Assembly (NCBI RefSeq): GCF_000775285.1
Contig: NZ_JJML01000019.1
Coordinates: forward strand, 1 to 64,000
Origin: Neosynechococcus sphagnicola sy1
GTDB lineage: Bacteria > Cyanobacteriota > Cyanobacteriia > Neosynechococcales > Neosynechococcaceae
Direction: 5' to 3'
Length of the DNA stretch: 64,000 nt
A model generated the notes under the pieces. That model made no database searches and had not been told where the DNA came from. It saw only the letters and a list, made by a program, of their open reading frames with translations. The position numbers and the translations under genes were made by a program. Each line of letters opens with the position of its first letter. Within the stretch, counting starts at the first letter, position 1. Positions 10,444 through 20,867 of the stretch are shown here, in pieces.

Positions 10444-11704
10444 ATGGGGGAAGCAGTGTCAAACCAAATGCAGTGGGTGAATGCCCTATCGACACGCCCA
10501 TCCTTAGAGGCAGCAGTTGCAGAGGTGGTAGAACGCACGACTCGACAGTTGCAGTCGGATGCAGATTTGGGGCTGGTCTTTATCTCTTCGGCTTTTGCCA
10601 GTGAATACTCGCGATTAATGCCGCTATTACAGGAGCGGTTGCGGGTTCCCACCCTGATTGGTTGTAGTGGGGGGGGTAGTGATCGGGATGGATGCCCAAG
10701 GGGTCACCCGAGAGGTAGAGGGAGAGTCAGCCCTCAGCTTAAGTCTGGCCTATCTCCCAGGGGTAAAGATCCACAGCTTTCACATCTCCGCTGAGGATCT
10801 GCCCGATCTGGATAGCCCTCCGGATGCCTGGACGGCCTTGATGGGAGTGCAACCCCAAGAACAGCCCCAGTTTATTCTGCTAGCCGATGCCTTCTCTGCG
10901 AAGGTGAATGATCTGCTCCAAGGCCTTGACTATGCCTATGCTGACACGGTGAAAGTGGGTGGACTGGCAAATTCTGGAGCAGCCAGCAGTACGGGACTGT
11001 TCTGCGATTATCGACTCTATCGGGAGGGAACCGTGGGGGTGGTACTCAGCGGCAACATTGTCCTAGATACGATTGTGGCTCAGGGTTGTCGTCCTGTTGG
11101 CCCCCTGTTCCGGGTGATTGAAGGGGAGCGAAATTTCCTCATGGGTCTTGAAGAAGAGCCAGATCTAGAGAACCTCAGTGCCAGTCGGTGTCCACAGCAA
11201 ACCCCCCTGGAGGCGCTGCAAGGGATTATCCAAGATCTGAGTGAGGCCGACCGCACCTTGGCCCAACATTCTCTGTTTATTGGCATTGCTCGGGATGGGT
11301 TTAAACAGCACTTGGAGCAGGGAGATTTCTTGATTCGGAATTTGTTAGGAGTTGACCCCCGATCGGGGGTGATTGCCATTGGCGATCGCGTGCGATCGGG
11401 GCAACGGATTCGCTTCCATTTGCGTGATGCCCAGACCTCGGCGGAGGATCTGCAACTGTTGTTAAAGCGGTATCCAAAATCTGATCAGGGGCGATCTGCG
11501 ACAGCCGGAGCCTTGATGTTTACTTGCCTCGGGCGCGGGGAGGGGCTTTACGGCCAACCCGACTTTGATTCCCAACTCTTTAGCCAGTACTTGCAACAGG
11601 TACCCCTAGGAGGATTTTTCTGTAATGGTGAAATTGGCCCAGTTGCTGGAAATACCTTTCTTCACGGTTACACCTCGGTCTTTGGCATTTGCCACCAGCC
11701 CTAA
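10444..11704 (+). CDS. FIST domain signal-sensing protein (frameshifted)
   Basis: FIST (F-box and intracellular signal transduction) proteins are proposed small-ligand sensors. The N-terminal FIST_N region runs from MQWVNALSTRPSLEAAVAEV through LGLVFISSAFASEYSRLMPL and TLIGCSGGVVIG; the FIST_C region ends QVPLGGFFCNGEIGPVAGNTFLHGYTSVFGI-like text. The frame shifts in a G8 run at 10669-10676; with one G removed the joined protein is about 419 residues, normal for the family. The ATG at 10444 is chosen because MGEAVSNQMQW matches the domain boundary. A sufU-like gene follows 97 bp downstream; its relation is unclear. Confidence 0.88.
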
Positions 11705-11801
11705 GGGCTGACCTGCCGGATCTCTCCCTGCCAGTCTTCCAGGACGCTGATAGGATTGAAGTACGAAGTACAAAGATGTTCATACTTGGACGAACAGCTC
11801 C

Positions 11802-12278
11802 ATGACGATCGCAAATCTGCGTGACCTCTACCAACAAGTGATTCTGGAACACTATAAAAAACCCCGGCATCGCGGTACCACCAATCCCGTGCATCGCCAC
11901 CAGCGGGGACATAATCCCTCCTGTGGAGACACGATTGAGTTGACACTGCAACTGAGTGAAGGGGGTGATCGGATCCAGGAGGTCAAATTTGAAGGCGAAG
12001 GGTGTGCGATCGCCATGGCTTCTGCGGATTTGATGGCGGAGGCATTGCGCGGTCGGGAGGTTCAAGAAGCCCTGGCCATGGTGCAGCAGTTTCAGAACAT
12101 GATGAAGGGGCAGGCCGAATTTCCCAAGGAATTTCGCAAGTTAAATGTGATGCAGGGGGTGTCTCAGTTCCCGGTACGCATCAAATGTGCCACCTTGTCC
12201 TGGCATACGCTGAAAGCGGCACTGGAAACTGCCAATGGCAACCTCATGCCAGGGTTTATTAGCAACGAAACCGAGTGA
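11802..12278 (+). CDS. sufU: SufU/IscU-type iron-sulfur scaffold protein
   Basis: The start MTIANLRDLYQQVILEHYKK is typical of SufU. The three cluster or zinc ligand cysteines and an aspartate are present: NPSCGDTIEL, FEGEGCAIAMASADLM and RIKCATLSWHTLKAAL. At 158 residues it matches SufU and keeps the insertion between the second and third cysteines (QFQNMMKGQAEFPKE), which separates SufU from IscU. It acts in the cytoplasm, accepting sulfur from a SufS-type desulfurase. A direct repeat GAAGTAC-GAAGTAC lies about 45 bp upstream and may be a regulatory site. Ycf51 follows after 3 bp, so the genes are cotranscribed. Confidence 0.9.
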   Translation: MTIANLRDLYQQVILEHYKKPRHRGTTNPVHRHQRGHNPSCGDTIELTLQLSEGGDRIQEVKFEGEGCAIAMASADLMAEALRGREVQEALAMVQQFQNMMKGQAEFPKEFRKLNVMQGVSQFPVRIKCATLSWHTLKAALETANGNLMPGFISNETE

Positions 12279-12281
12279 TTT

Positions 12282-12815
12282 ATGTTAAGTACTGCTGAGT
12301 TTCTGACGGCCTCCCAATGGGTCGGCATTTTCACCCTGGTGTGTGCCACCCTGGCAGGCTTGGGATTTGTTCTCCAGTGGGGCATTCGCTTTCGTCTGGT
12401 AGGGGTCACAGGTTTTATGGGAGTGCTGACCGGGGGGCTATTTGCCCTGGGTTTGGTGCCGTTTACCCACCCCGCCATTCCCGGTGCAGTGCACTTCTCG
12501 GTGGTCTTTGATAATGGGGCGAACCAGGTGGTGATTGTGGTTCCCCCCACGATTACTGCCCCAGAACTTGAGGCAACCTTGCAACAGGCGGCGGGGGACT
12601 TACTATACAGCTATAGTCGCCTCAGCCCCACGGGTCAGACCATTCTCCTGCGAGCCCGCACGATTCTCCATCCTCAACCTGGTGTCTCTCAGCCTGTGTA
12701 TCTGGGACAGGTACGCCGGGTTTTGGGTGCAGCTACAGATGACGCTAACCAGATTCAAATATTTGCCGATCAGTTCGCCCTGCTGCCCAAACCAGCAGCA
12801 TCCCCTGCCACCTAA
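12282..12815 (+). CDS. ycf51: Ycf51 family protein
   Basis: A 177-residue cyanobacterial/plastid protein of unknown function (Ycf51/DUF2518). Two N-terminal membrane segments are visible (WVGIFTLVCATLAGLGFVL and VTGFMGVLTGGLFALGLVPF), followed by a soluble part with GANQVVIVVPPTITAPELEA and QPVYLGQVRRVLG. It starts 3 bp after the sufU-like gene and is likely in the same transcript; the family's link to Fe-S scaffolds is not established. Confidence 0.85.
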   Translation: MLSTAEFLTASQWVGIFTLVCATLAGLGFVLQWGIRFRLVGVTGFMGVLTGGLFALGLVPFTHPAIPGAVHFSVVFDNGANQVVIVVPPTITAPELEATLQQAAGDLLYSYSRLSPTGQTILLRARTILHPQPGVSQPVYLGQVRRVLGAATDDANQIQIFADQFALLPKPAASPAT

Positions 12816-12978
12816 TTCGGGAGCAATCTCAGGGGGAGATTCGTTTTTCCGGCTTTTTTTGTCTCTGTCTCAGAAGCCCAAGGGAAATCTGGGAAACAGC
12901 ACCAACGTCACGGCAATTCGCGGCGAATCATCAGCTCACTACTGGAGCTGAAAAATTATAATAGGAACTCTACACTCC

Positions 12979-14220
12979 ATGGTGTTCCCAGTGCTGATCC
13001 TGGGATGGTTTCTCTGCAATATCATTGCGCCCAGCTCTGTTCCCATGCCCAACCCCGTCTCGACTCCGGCATTGAACTCGGTAACCCCAATGCTGACCAT
13101 CGCCCCGACTCAAGTTTTTCGAGGTTCCCTATCTCAAGCTGGTTCTGCGATTACCCGGTTGGGGCAGCGGCCCTTAGTGGTGGGGGGACAACGAACCCTA
13201 GGGGTGGTTCGTCCCCATTTACAATCGCTGCTCGCAGCCAATGCCCTTGATGGGGCTGAGGCCGATTATGGAGGGGAATGTACGGAAGCGGGATTCCTGG
13301 CTCTCAGACAGGCCGTTCTCACCCATGAGGCAGACTTCGTTATCGGTGTTGGGGGGGGGAAGGCGCTGGATGCAGCCAAGCTGTTAGCGGATCGGTGTCG
13401 GTTACCGATCGTTACCCTTCCTACCTCCCCTGCAACTTGTGCTGCTTGGACAGCGCTTTCCAATGTCTATTCCCCCCAGGGGGCGTTTTTATATGATGTC
13501 AGTTTGGCTCACTGCCCTGCCTTGTTAATCTTGGACTATGACCTGATTGCCACGGCTCCACAGCGATCGCTAGTAGCTGGGATTGGTGATGCCCTGGCAA
13601 AGTGGTACGAAGCTTCTGTCAGCAGTGGCGATTCCGATCAAGCTCTGGTAATTGCTGCTGTGCAGCAGGCGCGTGTCCTTCGAGATCTGCTGTTTCAGCA
13701 AGCTCCCATGGCTCTTGCAGACCCAGGGGGAGCAGTTTGGTGTCAAGTTGTGGAGGCAACGGTGTTGATGGCGGGGGTGATCGGTGGCTTAGGGGGTGCC
13801 CAATGCCGCACGGTGGCTGCCCATGCGGTGCACAATGGACTCACCCACCTGCCTGCCTGCCACCAGATGCTGCATGGGGAGAAAGTTGCCTACGGCATTC
13901 TGGTGCAACTGCGATTGGAAGAAATGTTGCAGGGTAGTCAACTCGCCCTGGCCGCCCGCCAACAGTTGTTGAAATTTTACCGTCACCTTCACCTGCCCTT
14001 ACATCTGGAGGATCTGGGACTGGGGGAGAGCACTCTCCAGGAACTCCAAACCGTCGCCGCGATCGCCTGTAGCCCCCAGTCTGATATCCATCGGCTGCCC
14101 TTCGCCGTCACCCCAGAACAGTTGGTGGCTGCAATGGGGTCAACCCTGACCGTTCCAGGACAGGAGTCCGCCCTGAATCCCGTTACTGTTTCGGGTCCCC
14201 CTGGCAGTAAAGTATCTTAA
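12979..14220 (+). CDS. Iron-containing alcohol dehydrogenase family (GldA-like)
   Basis: An NAD-dependent polyol dehydrogenase of the glycerol dehydrogenase type. Visible are FVIGVGGGKALDAAKLLADR (dinucleotide-binding loop), LPTSPATCAAWTALSNVY, the metal-ligand stretch AGIGDALAKWYEA, AVHNGLTHLPACH and MLHGEKVAYGILVQL with the other metal histidines. The natural substrate is not known; cyanobacterial homologues are annotated as glycerol dehydrogenase. The domain proper starts near MLTIAPTQVFRGSL at 13090; the 37 residues before it contain a hydrophobic stretch and are probably not translated, so the start could be 13045 or 13090 instead. Confidence 0.85.
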   Translation: MVFPVLILGWFLCNIIAPSSVPMPNPVSTPALNSVTPMLTIAPTQVFRGSLSQAGSAITRLGQRPLVVGGQRTLGVVRPHLQSLLAANALDGAEADYGGECTEAGFLALRQAVLTHEADFVIGVGGGKALDAAKLLADRCRLPIVTLPTSPATCAAWTALSNVYSPQGAFLYDVSLAHCPALLILDYDLIATAPQRSLVAGIGDALAKWYEASVSSGDSDQALVIAAVQQARVLRDLLFQQAPMALADPGGAVWCQVVEATVLMAGVIGGLGGAQCRTVAAHAVHNGLTHLPACHQMLHGEKVAYGILVQLRLEEMLQGSQLALAARQQLLKFYRHLHLPLHLEDLGLGESTLQELQTVAAIACSPQSDIHRLPFAVTPEQLVAAMGSTLTVPGQESALNPVTVSGPPGSKVS

Positions 14221-14250
14221 TACCCTGAGTTATTGTTGGCTACATCTTTC

Positions 14251-15434
14251 ATGAACCTGGACTGGATTAACCCCCGCTGACCGCCTGAGAGACCTTCCCC
14301 CCTACGTCTTTGCTCGCCTGGATGAGCTGAAAGTCCAAGCTCGGGAACAAGGATTGGACATCATTGACCTCGGCATGGGCAATCCGGATGGAGCCACCCC
14401 CCAACCCGTCGTGGAAGCAGCGATCGCAGCGATTCAGAATCCAGCGAACCACGGCTATCCTCCCTTTATGGGCACTGCCAGCTTTCGGCACTCGATTACC
14501 GCCTGGTATCAGCATCGCTACGGTGTTGCCCTCGATCCTGAGGGAGAAGCTTTGCCATTGCTAGGGTCTAAGGAAGGGCTGACCCATCTCGCTCTTGCCT
14601 ACGTGAATCCAGGGGATCTGGTTTTAGTCCCCAGTCCTGCCTATCCCGCCCACTTTCGGGGGCCAATGATTGCAGGAGCCAGAATTCACAACCTGATCCT
14701 GAAGCCGGAAAACGACTGGCTCATTGATCTGGCAGCCATCCCAGACGCTGTTGCCGAAGCCGCCAAAATTCTCTACTTTAACTATCCCAGTAATCCCACC
14801 GCTGCAACGGCCCCCCGGGGAGTTTTTCCAGGAGATTGTCGCCTTTGCCCACAAGTACGAGATTCTGTTGGTTCATGACCTCTGCTATGCCGAATTGGCC
14901 TTTGATGGCTATCAACCGACTAGCTTGCTAGAAATTCCAGGGGCGAAAGAGATTGGGGTCGAATTCCACACCCTTTCCAAAACCTATAATATGGCCGGCT
15001 GGCGGGTGGGATTCGCCGTCGGCAACCACCAAATCCTCCGGGGATTACGGACGCTGAAAACCAACTTGGACTACGGAATTTTTGCCGCCCTGCAAACGGC
15101 GGCAGAGACTGCCCTGCAACTCCCGGATATCTATCTCCATGAGGTTCAAGCCCGATACCGTAGCCGTCGAGACTTTCTGATTGCAGGGCTAGCAGAACTG
15201 GGGTGGACGGTGCCTAAACCCTTGGCAACCATGTACCTTTGGGTACCCTGTCCCCCTGGAAGCACCTCCACGGATTTTGCCCTCTCAGTGTTGGAGCAAA
15301 CCGGAGTCGTGGTCACCCCTGGGAATGCCTTTGGGGTCGCCGGAGAAGGGTATGTCCGCATCAGTTTAATTGCGGAATGCGATCGCCTGGGGGAAGTCCT
15401 ACGCCGCTTTAAACAGGCTAGTATTTGCTATTAG
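14251..15434 (+). CDS. Class I/II PLP aminotransferase (two frameshifts)
   Basis: Fold-type I aminotransferase close to the cyanobacterial LL-diaminopimelate/aspartate-type group. Landmarks are LPPYVFARLDELK, IIDLGMGNPDGATPQPVV, GYPPFMGTASFRHSITAWY, ILYFNYPSNPTAAT, LLVHDLCYAELAFDGY and the Schiff-base lysine in FHTLSKTYNMAGWRVG. The start MNLDWI at 14251 is joined to TPADRLRDLPPYVF only if one base is lost in 14268-14275 (AACCCCC), and the body breaks again in C6G4 at 14811-14820, where one base less gives TAPREFFQEIVAFAHK. Both look like homopolymer errors; corrected length is about 394 residues. Exact substrates cannot be assigned. Confidence 0.85.
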
Positions 15435-15611
15435 TCCGAAATCGTGGCTGTGGAAAAGTCATCAAGAGGGATGCTGTTAGCGCAGGGCTGAAACAGATAC
15501 GATCCAAGGTCAGATGTTTCCCCTAGAGCACCTGGTTATAATTAGCAGTATTTCGCTGAGTAGTCTGGTTAGTATCCTGTCCTTTCTCCCCAGCATCCCA
15601 CAAACGTCACA

Positions 15612-16887
15612 ATGGATATTGCCTTTCAGCTTGCCCTGATTAGCGGTCTGGTGCTAGTCAATGGTTTCTTTGCCGCCGCAGAAATTGCGTTGGTTTCTGT
15701 GAGCGATGTCCGGATGAGATCTCTCGCTGAACGGGGCAGCAAACAGGCGCGACTGGTACTCAAGGTCACGGAGGATAGCACCCGCTTCCTGGCTACGATT
15801 CAAGTGGGCATCACCCTGGCGGGCTTCCTAACATCGGCAACCGCCGCCACAGAACTAGCAGGCCCTTTAGAGCGAACCCTCAAGCCCTTCATCGGGAAAG
15901 TGGCGGAACCGATTGCCCTCGTGGGTGTAACCGTGATCTTTGCCCTGATTACCTTAGTGGTGGGGGAACTGGTTCCCAAAAAGCTAGCGTTGCGACACTC
16001 GGAAGCCTTTGCCCTGATTGCGATTGCCCCCATTCACTGGCTAGGGCGGGTCATTAACCCGATGGTGAAATCCCTCAGTGAGATCACCAACCTGATCTTG
16101 CGCGTCACCGGCAATCCCGTGGGAGACGCGGAAGAACACATCAGCGTCGAAGAAGTGAAAGCCATGGTCGATGCTGCCCGTACTGGGGGAGCAGTGGGCG
16201 AACAAGAGCGGCGAATCATCTATGGGGCGGTGGAGCTGAGCAATATTACGGCACGGGCGATTATGGTACCCCGGGTCGAGATTCAGTACTTAAAGGCATC
16301 CACAACCTTAGAAGAGGCTTACCAGATTGTTTCTGAGAATGCCCATACTCGCCTGCCCGTCTGCGATGAGGATCTGGATAATCTTTTAGGGATTCTGCAC
16401 GTTAAGGATTTGATTCGTCCTTTACCCGGATTGATGCAAAATCCTCCCAGTCTCCGGGAATTACTCCGTCCGGCTTCTTATGTGCCTGAAGGTCAACCCG
16501 CCACCGATCTGTTGCGCCACATGAAGAAAAATCGTCTGCACATGATGATCGTGCGTGATGAGTTTGGCGGCACCGCTGGCCTGGTCACCCTAGAAGATGT
16601 GCTGGAGGAGATTGTTGGCGAAATTCGCGATGAATATGATGCCGAAGAAGAGCGCGAATTTCGTCACCTGAGTGATCACGAAGCCAGTTTTTAAGATTCG
16701 AGCTAGTATTGCTACTGTCAATAATGAATTAGACATTCATCTTCCCCGTGACGAAGCGGCAACCCTGGCAGGGCTGTTTCTGGAAGAACTGGATCGCCCC
16801 CCCGTCGCTGGGGACTATCTCGCCGTCGATAATATTCTGCTGACGGTTTTAGAAGATGGCCAGCGGGTGCGGGTCAGATCTAAGTAG
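15612..16887 (+). CDS. CNNM/HlyC-CorC family membrane protein with CBS pair (frameshifted)
   Basis: DUF21/CNNM membrane domain (about residues 1-190, MDIAFQLALISGLVLVNGFF and GELVPKKLALRHSEAF) followed by a CBS pair (IMVPRVEIQYLKAS to ARLP-type text, then MMIVRDEFGGTAGLVTLEDVLEEIVGEI) and a C-terminal CorC_HlyC domain (NNELDIHLPRDEAATLAGL). The family is linked to Mg2+ or Co2+ efflux; the old label hemolysin is historical. The last domain is out of frame; an extra T in the T5 run at 16688-16692 explains it (EASFKIRASIATV after correction). Corrected length is about 425 residues. It lies alone after a 170-bp spacer. Confidence 0.88.
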
Positions 16888-17016
16888 GCTTAGGCCATGG
16901 ACGCTGACTGAGTTATTGCGGCTGAGTGGATGAGGATGGTGCGATCGCATCCCAGGCAACCTCCCAGCATTGGCCTGTGACCGTCTGGTTTTTACTTGTA
17001 AGTCCAGCACTTGATT

Positions 17017-17485
17017 TTATCCATCAAGGCGGGTGCCCCCCTGGGCTATAAAATCCAGCAGAATTTGTTGATGGGGCTTTGCCAACGGTTTAACGCCCCC
17101 TGCTCGGTCGGAGTAGCGATCGCCCCGCTGGATATCCTCCGGGGTAAACAGTCCCAAGTCCCATCCCTCCTGGAGGGTTAAGACCGTCGGTTCAACGGTG
17201 AGGGGCACGGCAAAGACATGGCGTAATACCCCCGGATCGGGATAGTAGCCGAAGAGTTCCGCCTGGGGTAACTGATAGCCAATCTCTTCTAGTAGTTCCC
17301 GCTCCAGTGCCGCTTCTGGAGTTTCTTGGGGTTCAATGTGGCCGCCTAAAAAAACCCCAATGAGCTGGATAGAGAATGCCGGGAATATCATCCCGGAGCT
17401 GGAGAAGAAACTGGCCGGGGCGATAGAGAATCGCGATGGCTACTTGGACAGGCACAACGCTCACCGTGAAGCTGACTTCTTGCAT
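17017..17485 (-). CDS. Nudix hydrolase (frameshifted)
   Basis: The Nudix box is visible as GGHIEPQETPEAALERELLEEIG, spanning the GX5EX7REUXEEXGU pattern. The full N-terminus MQEVSFTVSVVPVQVAIAIL through FLLQLRDDIPGILYPAHWGF lies in another frame; removing one T from the T7 run at 17348-17354 joins it to FLGGHIEP. With the ATG at 17485 the protein is about 155 residues, normal for a stand-alone Nudix enzyme hydrolysing a nucleoside diphosphate derivative. The substrate is unknown. A lipoprotein gene lies 55 bp upstream on the same strand. Confidence 0.85.
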
Positions 17486-17540
17486 GCATCTCCCCTGATC
17501 AGGACACAGCACTTCAACCTAGCGTATCGGCATATCCGGA

Positions 17541-17999
17541 TCAACGACGAGACTCCTTGGGAACCGGAGCAGGCGTTGTTGACGGTGAGGGACTTAAGGG
17601 GGAGGGGGAGGCTTCTTGGAGCTCGACATATACTTCACCCCACTCTTGACCCTCGACTACCGCACCCTGGTAACGAACGGTTCCCTGAACGGTGACTTCT
17701 GTCCCCAGCGTCAGTATGGTTTTGGGGGCGAAGACCCAAATGCTCCCGGTTTGATCTCGCAATTCATAAACATGTCCACTGAGCAGGGGCACTTGCCGCT
17801 CTACCTGCCCCCGCAGATAGACGGGGCTATCGGTTTGGGGCTGTTGTTGAAGGTCATGGATGGGGGTGAGGGTGCCCCCTGCACTGAGGAGAGGAATCCC
17901 GGATTGAGCCAAGCGATCGCAACTAAACCCACTGAGTAGCAGCAAGGCAGTGAGCAATTGTACTCGTCCAACCTGGAGCAAGAGTTGCTTCAGGGTCAT
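17541..17999 (-). CDS. Putative lipoprotein with OB-fold-like domain
   Basis: The N-terminus MTLKQLLLQVGRVQLLTALL then LLLSGFSC is a lipoprotein signal with the cysteine of the lipobox. The middle part SPVYLRGQVERQVPLLSGHV and YELRDQTGSIWVFAPKTILTLGTEVTVQGTV-like strands resemble OB-fold nucleic-acid or ligand-binding beta barrels found in small periplasmic cyanobacterial proteins. The C-terminus is Pro/Ser-rich (SPSPLSPSPSTTPAPVP). Function not known. It precedes the Nudix gene by 55 bp and may share its transcript. Confidence 0.65.
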   Translation of the reverse strand: MTLKQLLLQVGRVQLLTALLLLSGFSCDRLAQSGIPLLSAGGTLTPIHDLQQQPQTDSPVYLRGQVERQVPLLSGHVYELRDQTGSIWVFAPKTILTLGTEVTVQGTVRYQGAVVEGQEWGEVYVELQEASPSPLSPSPSTTPAPVPKESRR

Positions 18000-18264
18000 A
18001 TTGCTTCCCCTAACCTGTGGATAATCATGAAATCATCGGTAATCTTGTCTCACAGGATAGGCGAAATCTGAGAAACTAGCATTAAGGGAAGTATCCTTTC
18101 CATGCTGGCTGGGAGAGGCAAAGGTGATTGTGAAGAAAAGTTGCCCTGGATTGCTAGCAACACCGACAGAGATTCTTTCAACCTGGATGATGCAGATGGA
18201 ATGTTGAAATCTTCTGGATATCTGGCCTGCGACCCTACCCCTTGCTGCTCACTCTTGTAAATCA

Positions 18265-19168
18265 ATGTCTGTACCTACGGCTCAACTTCTTGATGGTAAA
18301 TTGCTAGCCCAGCAGCTTCAGCAGGAGCTGAAGGGACAGATTCAAGTTTTACAGCCGACTGCCGACCGACCGCCGGGACTGGCGGTATTAATGGTTGGGG
18401 ATCATCCAGCCAGTGCTGCCTATGTCCGCAATAAAGAACGAGCCTGTGCTGCCGTTGGCATCGCTTCCTTTGGACGGCACTATCCAGCAATGACCAGTCA
18501 GGCCGAACTGGCCGCGGACATTCAGGCATTGAATCAAGATGCGTGCGTGGATGGCATTTTGGTGCAGCTCCCCCTCCCAGAACACCTGGATGCAATTCCC
18601 CTCCTCCATCAAATTGATCCTGCTAAAGATGCCGATGGGTTGCATCCTGAAAATCTCGGACGACTGGTGCGAGGTGAGCCAGGATTACGCAGTTGTACCC
18701 CCGCTCGGGGTGATGCGATTACTTCAGGCCTACGGCATTGATCCCAGCGGCCAGCATGCCGTTGTCATTGGCCGCAGCATTTTGGTCGGCAAGCCGATCG
18801 CCCTGATGTTGCTAGAAGCAGATGCGACGGTTACCATTGCCCACTCTCGTACCCCAAACTTGTCGGCGATCGCCCGCAGTGCCGACATTTTAATTGTGGC
18901 GGTGGGTCGCCCAGAATTGGTGACCGCAGACATGGTCAAGCCTGGAGCCGTGGTCATTGATGTGGGCATCAATCGGGTCACCGATCCCACCGGGCAGGGG
19001 CGATTGGTGGGAGATGTGGACTTTGAGTCCGTAGGACAGGTTGCCCAGTTTCTGACGCCAGTTCCAGGGGGGATTGGCCCCATGACCGTAACCATGCTGT
19101 TGCACAATACAGTATGGAGCTATAGTCAGCGCTTGAAGGATCGAGCGTTACCTCTGTTGAGAGGCTAA
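18265..19168 (+). CDS. folD: Bifunctional methylenetetrahydrofolate dehydrogenase/cyclohydrolase (frameshifted)
   Basis: FolD oxidises 5,10-methylene-THF to methenyl-THF and hydrolyses it to 10-formyl-THF. Landmarks are [14 protein letters not shown] with the catalytic lysine, [51 protein letters not shown] (NADP-binding), and [15 protein letters not shown]. The frame slips between 18698 and 18704 (TGTACCCCCGCTCGG); one base fewer gives [16 protein letters not shown], the conserved text. Corrected length is about 300 residues. crtE follows 20 bp downstream and DUF212 after that, a frequent cyanobacterial order folD-crtE-DUF212. Confidence 0.92.
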
Positions 19169-19188
19169 CAAACAGGAGGGATCAAGGC

Positions 19189-20115
19189 ATGGTTTTTACA
19201 AACGACATCCATTTACCTAAACAGGGCTCTGATTTTGATTTCTTCGGCTATTTAGCAGAGCGACAAACTCGGGTGGAAGCCGCACTGGATGGGGCCCTGC
19301 CGGTGATTTATCCTGAGAAGATTTATGAAGCCATGCGCTATTCGCTGTTGGCTGGTGGCAAACGGCTACGGCCCATTCTCTGCATCGCCACCTGTGAACT
19401 GCTGGGGGGCACTCTGGAAATGGCCATGCCCACGGCCTGCTCCCTGGAAATGATCCATACCATGTCGCTGATCCATGACGACCTACCGGCGATGGATAAT
19501 GACGACTTTCGCCGAGGAAAACTTACCAACCATAAGGTGTTTGGTGAAGACATTGCGATTCTAGCGGGGGATGGACTGCTCGCCTATGCCTTTGAATTTA
19601 TTGTCACCCAGACCAAGAGTGTACCAGCCGATCGCCTATTGCAAGTGATTGCTCGCCTAGGCCGGGCGGTGGGGGCCAGCGGACTGGTGGGGGGGCAGGT
19701 GATGGATCTGGATGCCGAGGGGCAGCCCAATATCTCTCTGGATACCCTCAACTTCATCCACACCCATAAAACGGGTGCTCTCCTCGAAGCTTGCGTCGTC
19801 TGTGGGGGGATGTTAGCAGGAGCCACCGCCAAGGAAGTGCAGCATTTATCCCGCTATGCCCAAAATATTGGACTGGCATTTCAGATTATTGACGATATCT
19901 TAGATATCACCGCTACTCGCGATATTCTTGGCAAGACTGCCGGGAAAGATCTCCAGGCTCAGAAGGCAACCTATCCCAGCATTTGGGGGTTGGAAGAATC
20001 CCAGCGCCATGCCCAACAATTGGTGATCAATGCCAAGGCAGAGCTAGCTATTTTTGGGGAACAGGCCCATCCACTGATCGCGATCGCAGACTACATTACC
20101 AGTCGTCGCCACTAG
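19189..20115 (+). CDS. crtE: Geranylgeranyl diphosphate synthase
   Basis: Short-to-medium chain trans-prenyltransferase making GGPP for carotenoids, chlorophyll phytol and quinones. Both aspartate-rich motifs are present: [17 protein letters not shown] (with the two extra residues typical of the type II motif) and [20 protein letters not shown]. The substrate-binding GGKRLRP and the [11 protein letters not shown] region are also clear. It has 308 residues, normal length. A ribosome site AGGAGG lies upstream of ATG 19189. A second prenyl synthase (sds-like) occurs at 28544-29515, as usual in cyanobacteria. Confidence 0.95.
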   Translation: MVFTNDIHLPKQGSDFDFFGYLAERQTRVEAALDGALPVIYPEKIYEAMRYSLLAGGKRLRPILCIATCELLGGTLEMAMPTACSLEMIHTMSLIHDDLPAMDNDDFRRGKLTNHKVFGEDIAILAGDGLLAYAFEFIVTQTKSVPADRLLQVIARLGRAVGASGLVGGQVMDLDAEGQPNISLDTLNFIHTHKTGALLEACVVCGGMLAGATAKEVQHLSRYAQNIGLAFQIIDDILDITATRDILGKTAGKDLQAQKATYPSIWGLEESQRHAQQLVINAKAELAIFGEQAHPLIAIADYITSRRH

Positions 20116-20124
20116 AGGTTTTCC

Positions 20125-20584
20125 ATGATGCAGGACGTGAGTACAATTCTCCACAACCGGATCCTGCTGGTTGCATTGATTGCTTGTCTGATTGCCCAGG
20201 TTTCTAAATTGTTCGTCGAGTTAGTTCGCGATCGCAAGATCAGCTTCCGGAGTCTGGTGGAAACTGGGGGGATGCCAAGTTCCCACTCAGCATTAGTGGC
20301 TGCCTTGGCAACCGAGGTGGGGCAGATCGATGGCTGGGAAAGTACTGAATTTGCGATCGCCGCGTTGTTTGCCCTGATTGTCATGTACGATGCCGCTGGG
20401 GTGCGGCAAGCAGCTGGGAAGCAGGCACGGATTTTGAATCAAATTATTGATGAAGTTTTTTCAAGGTAATCATCAATTTAATGAAGCCCGACTCAAAGAA
20501 CTTCTAGGACATACCCCCGTGCAAGTCATTGTCGGGCTGTTGTTGGGAATTGGCGTCTCTTGGGTGGCAGAGATTCTGTATTAG
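20125..20584 (+). CDS. DUF212 divergent PAP2-family membrane protein (frameshifted)
   Basis: The protein opens ILLVALIACLIAQVSKLFVE, then KISFRSLVETGGMPSSHSAL with the conserved PSSHS motif, and AIAALFALIVMYDAAGVRQAAGKQA. The frame stops early after EVFSR, but removal of one T from the T6 run at 20456-20461 continues it as FQGNHQFNEARLKELLGHTP to the expected end VSWVAEILY at 20584, giving 152 residues. Members are predicted integral-membrane acid phosphatase-like proteins; physiological role unknown. It begins 9 bp after crtE, so lipid or isoprenoid phosphate handling is plausible but unproven. Confidence 0.88.
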
Positions 20585-20629
20585 TTTTCCTGTTGCCTAG
20601 ACCCTGACTGACCACGGGTTAAGCTGTAC

Positions 20630-20848
20630 TATACTTGTAGTATTCGTAATGTATCAGAAGATGGCGAGGCACCATGAGACTAAAAAAACATGAAAGCCCC
20701 CGACGACGGGGGAGAAATACGAAGGGTAAGCTCGCTGCTGCGAGAGCTAGACAATTGAAGAAACGATCTCGCCTGCTCCACCAGCAACTACTGGAGCCTC
20801 AAATTCCCCACACTGACAAAAACGCCCCCAATTCGGAGGCGTTTTTTA
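20630..20848 (+). ncRNA. Candidate small transcript between DUF212 and ftsH
   Basis: A TATACT box at 20630-20635 is followed, with no classical gene, by several potential hairpins (CCCCC-GACGA-GGGGG at 20698-20713; AGCTCGC-TGCT-GCGAG near 20729-20744) and by a strong terminator ending at 20848. That is the layout of an independent RNA of about 200 nt. An ATG at 20674 opens a very basic peptide, MRLKKHESPRRRGRNTKGKL, that stays open past the terminator, so a small Lys/Arg-rich protein disrupted by an indel is the alternative. No known RNA family was recognised. Confidence 0.35.
20817..20848. terminator. Bidirectional Rho-independent terminator
   Basis: AACGCCCCC, loop AATTC, GGAGGCGTT followed by a T6 tract on the plus strand and preceded by an A-run that gives a U tract on the minus strand. 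It lies just beyond the corrected stop codon of ftsH (20868-20870) and so terminates ftsH from the right and any plus-strand transcript from the left. Confidence 0.85.
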
Positions 20849-20867
20849 TTAGGGATGAATTGCTGAT

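Noticed and set aside
20817-20848. Hairpin as part of the ftsH coding tail
   Set aside because: Correcting the A5 run places the ftsH stop before the hairpin, with family-typical end PFLPQL.
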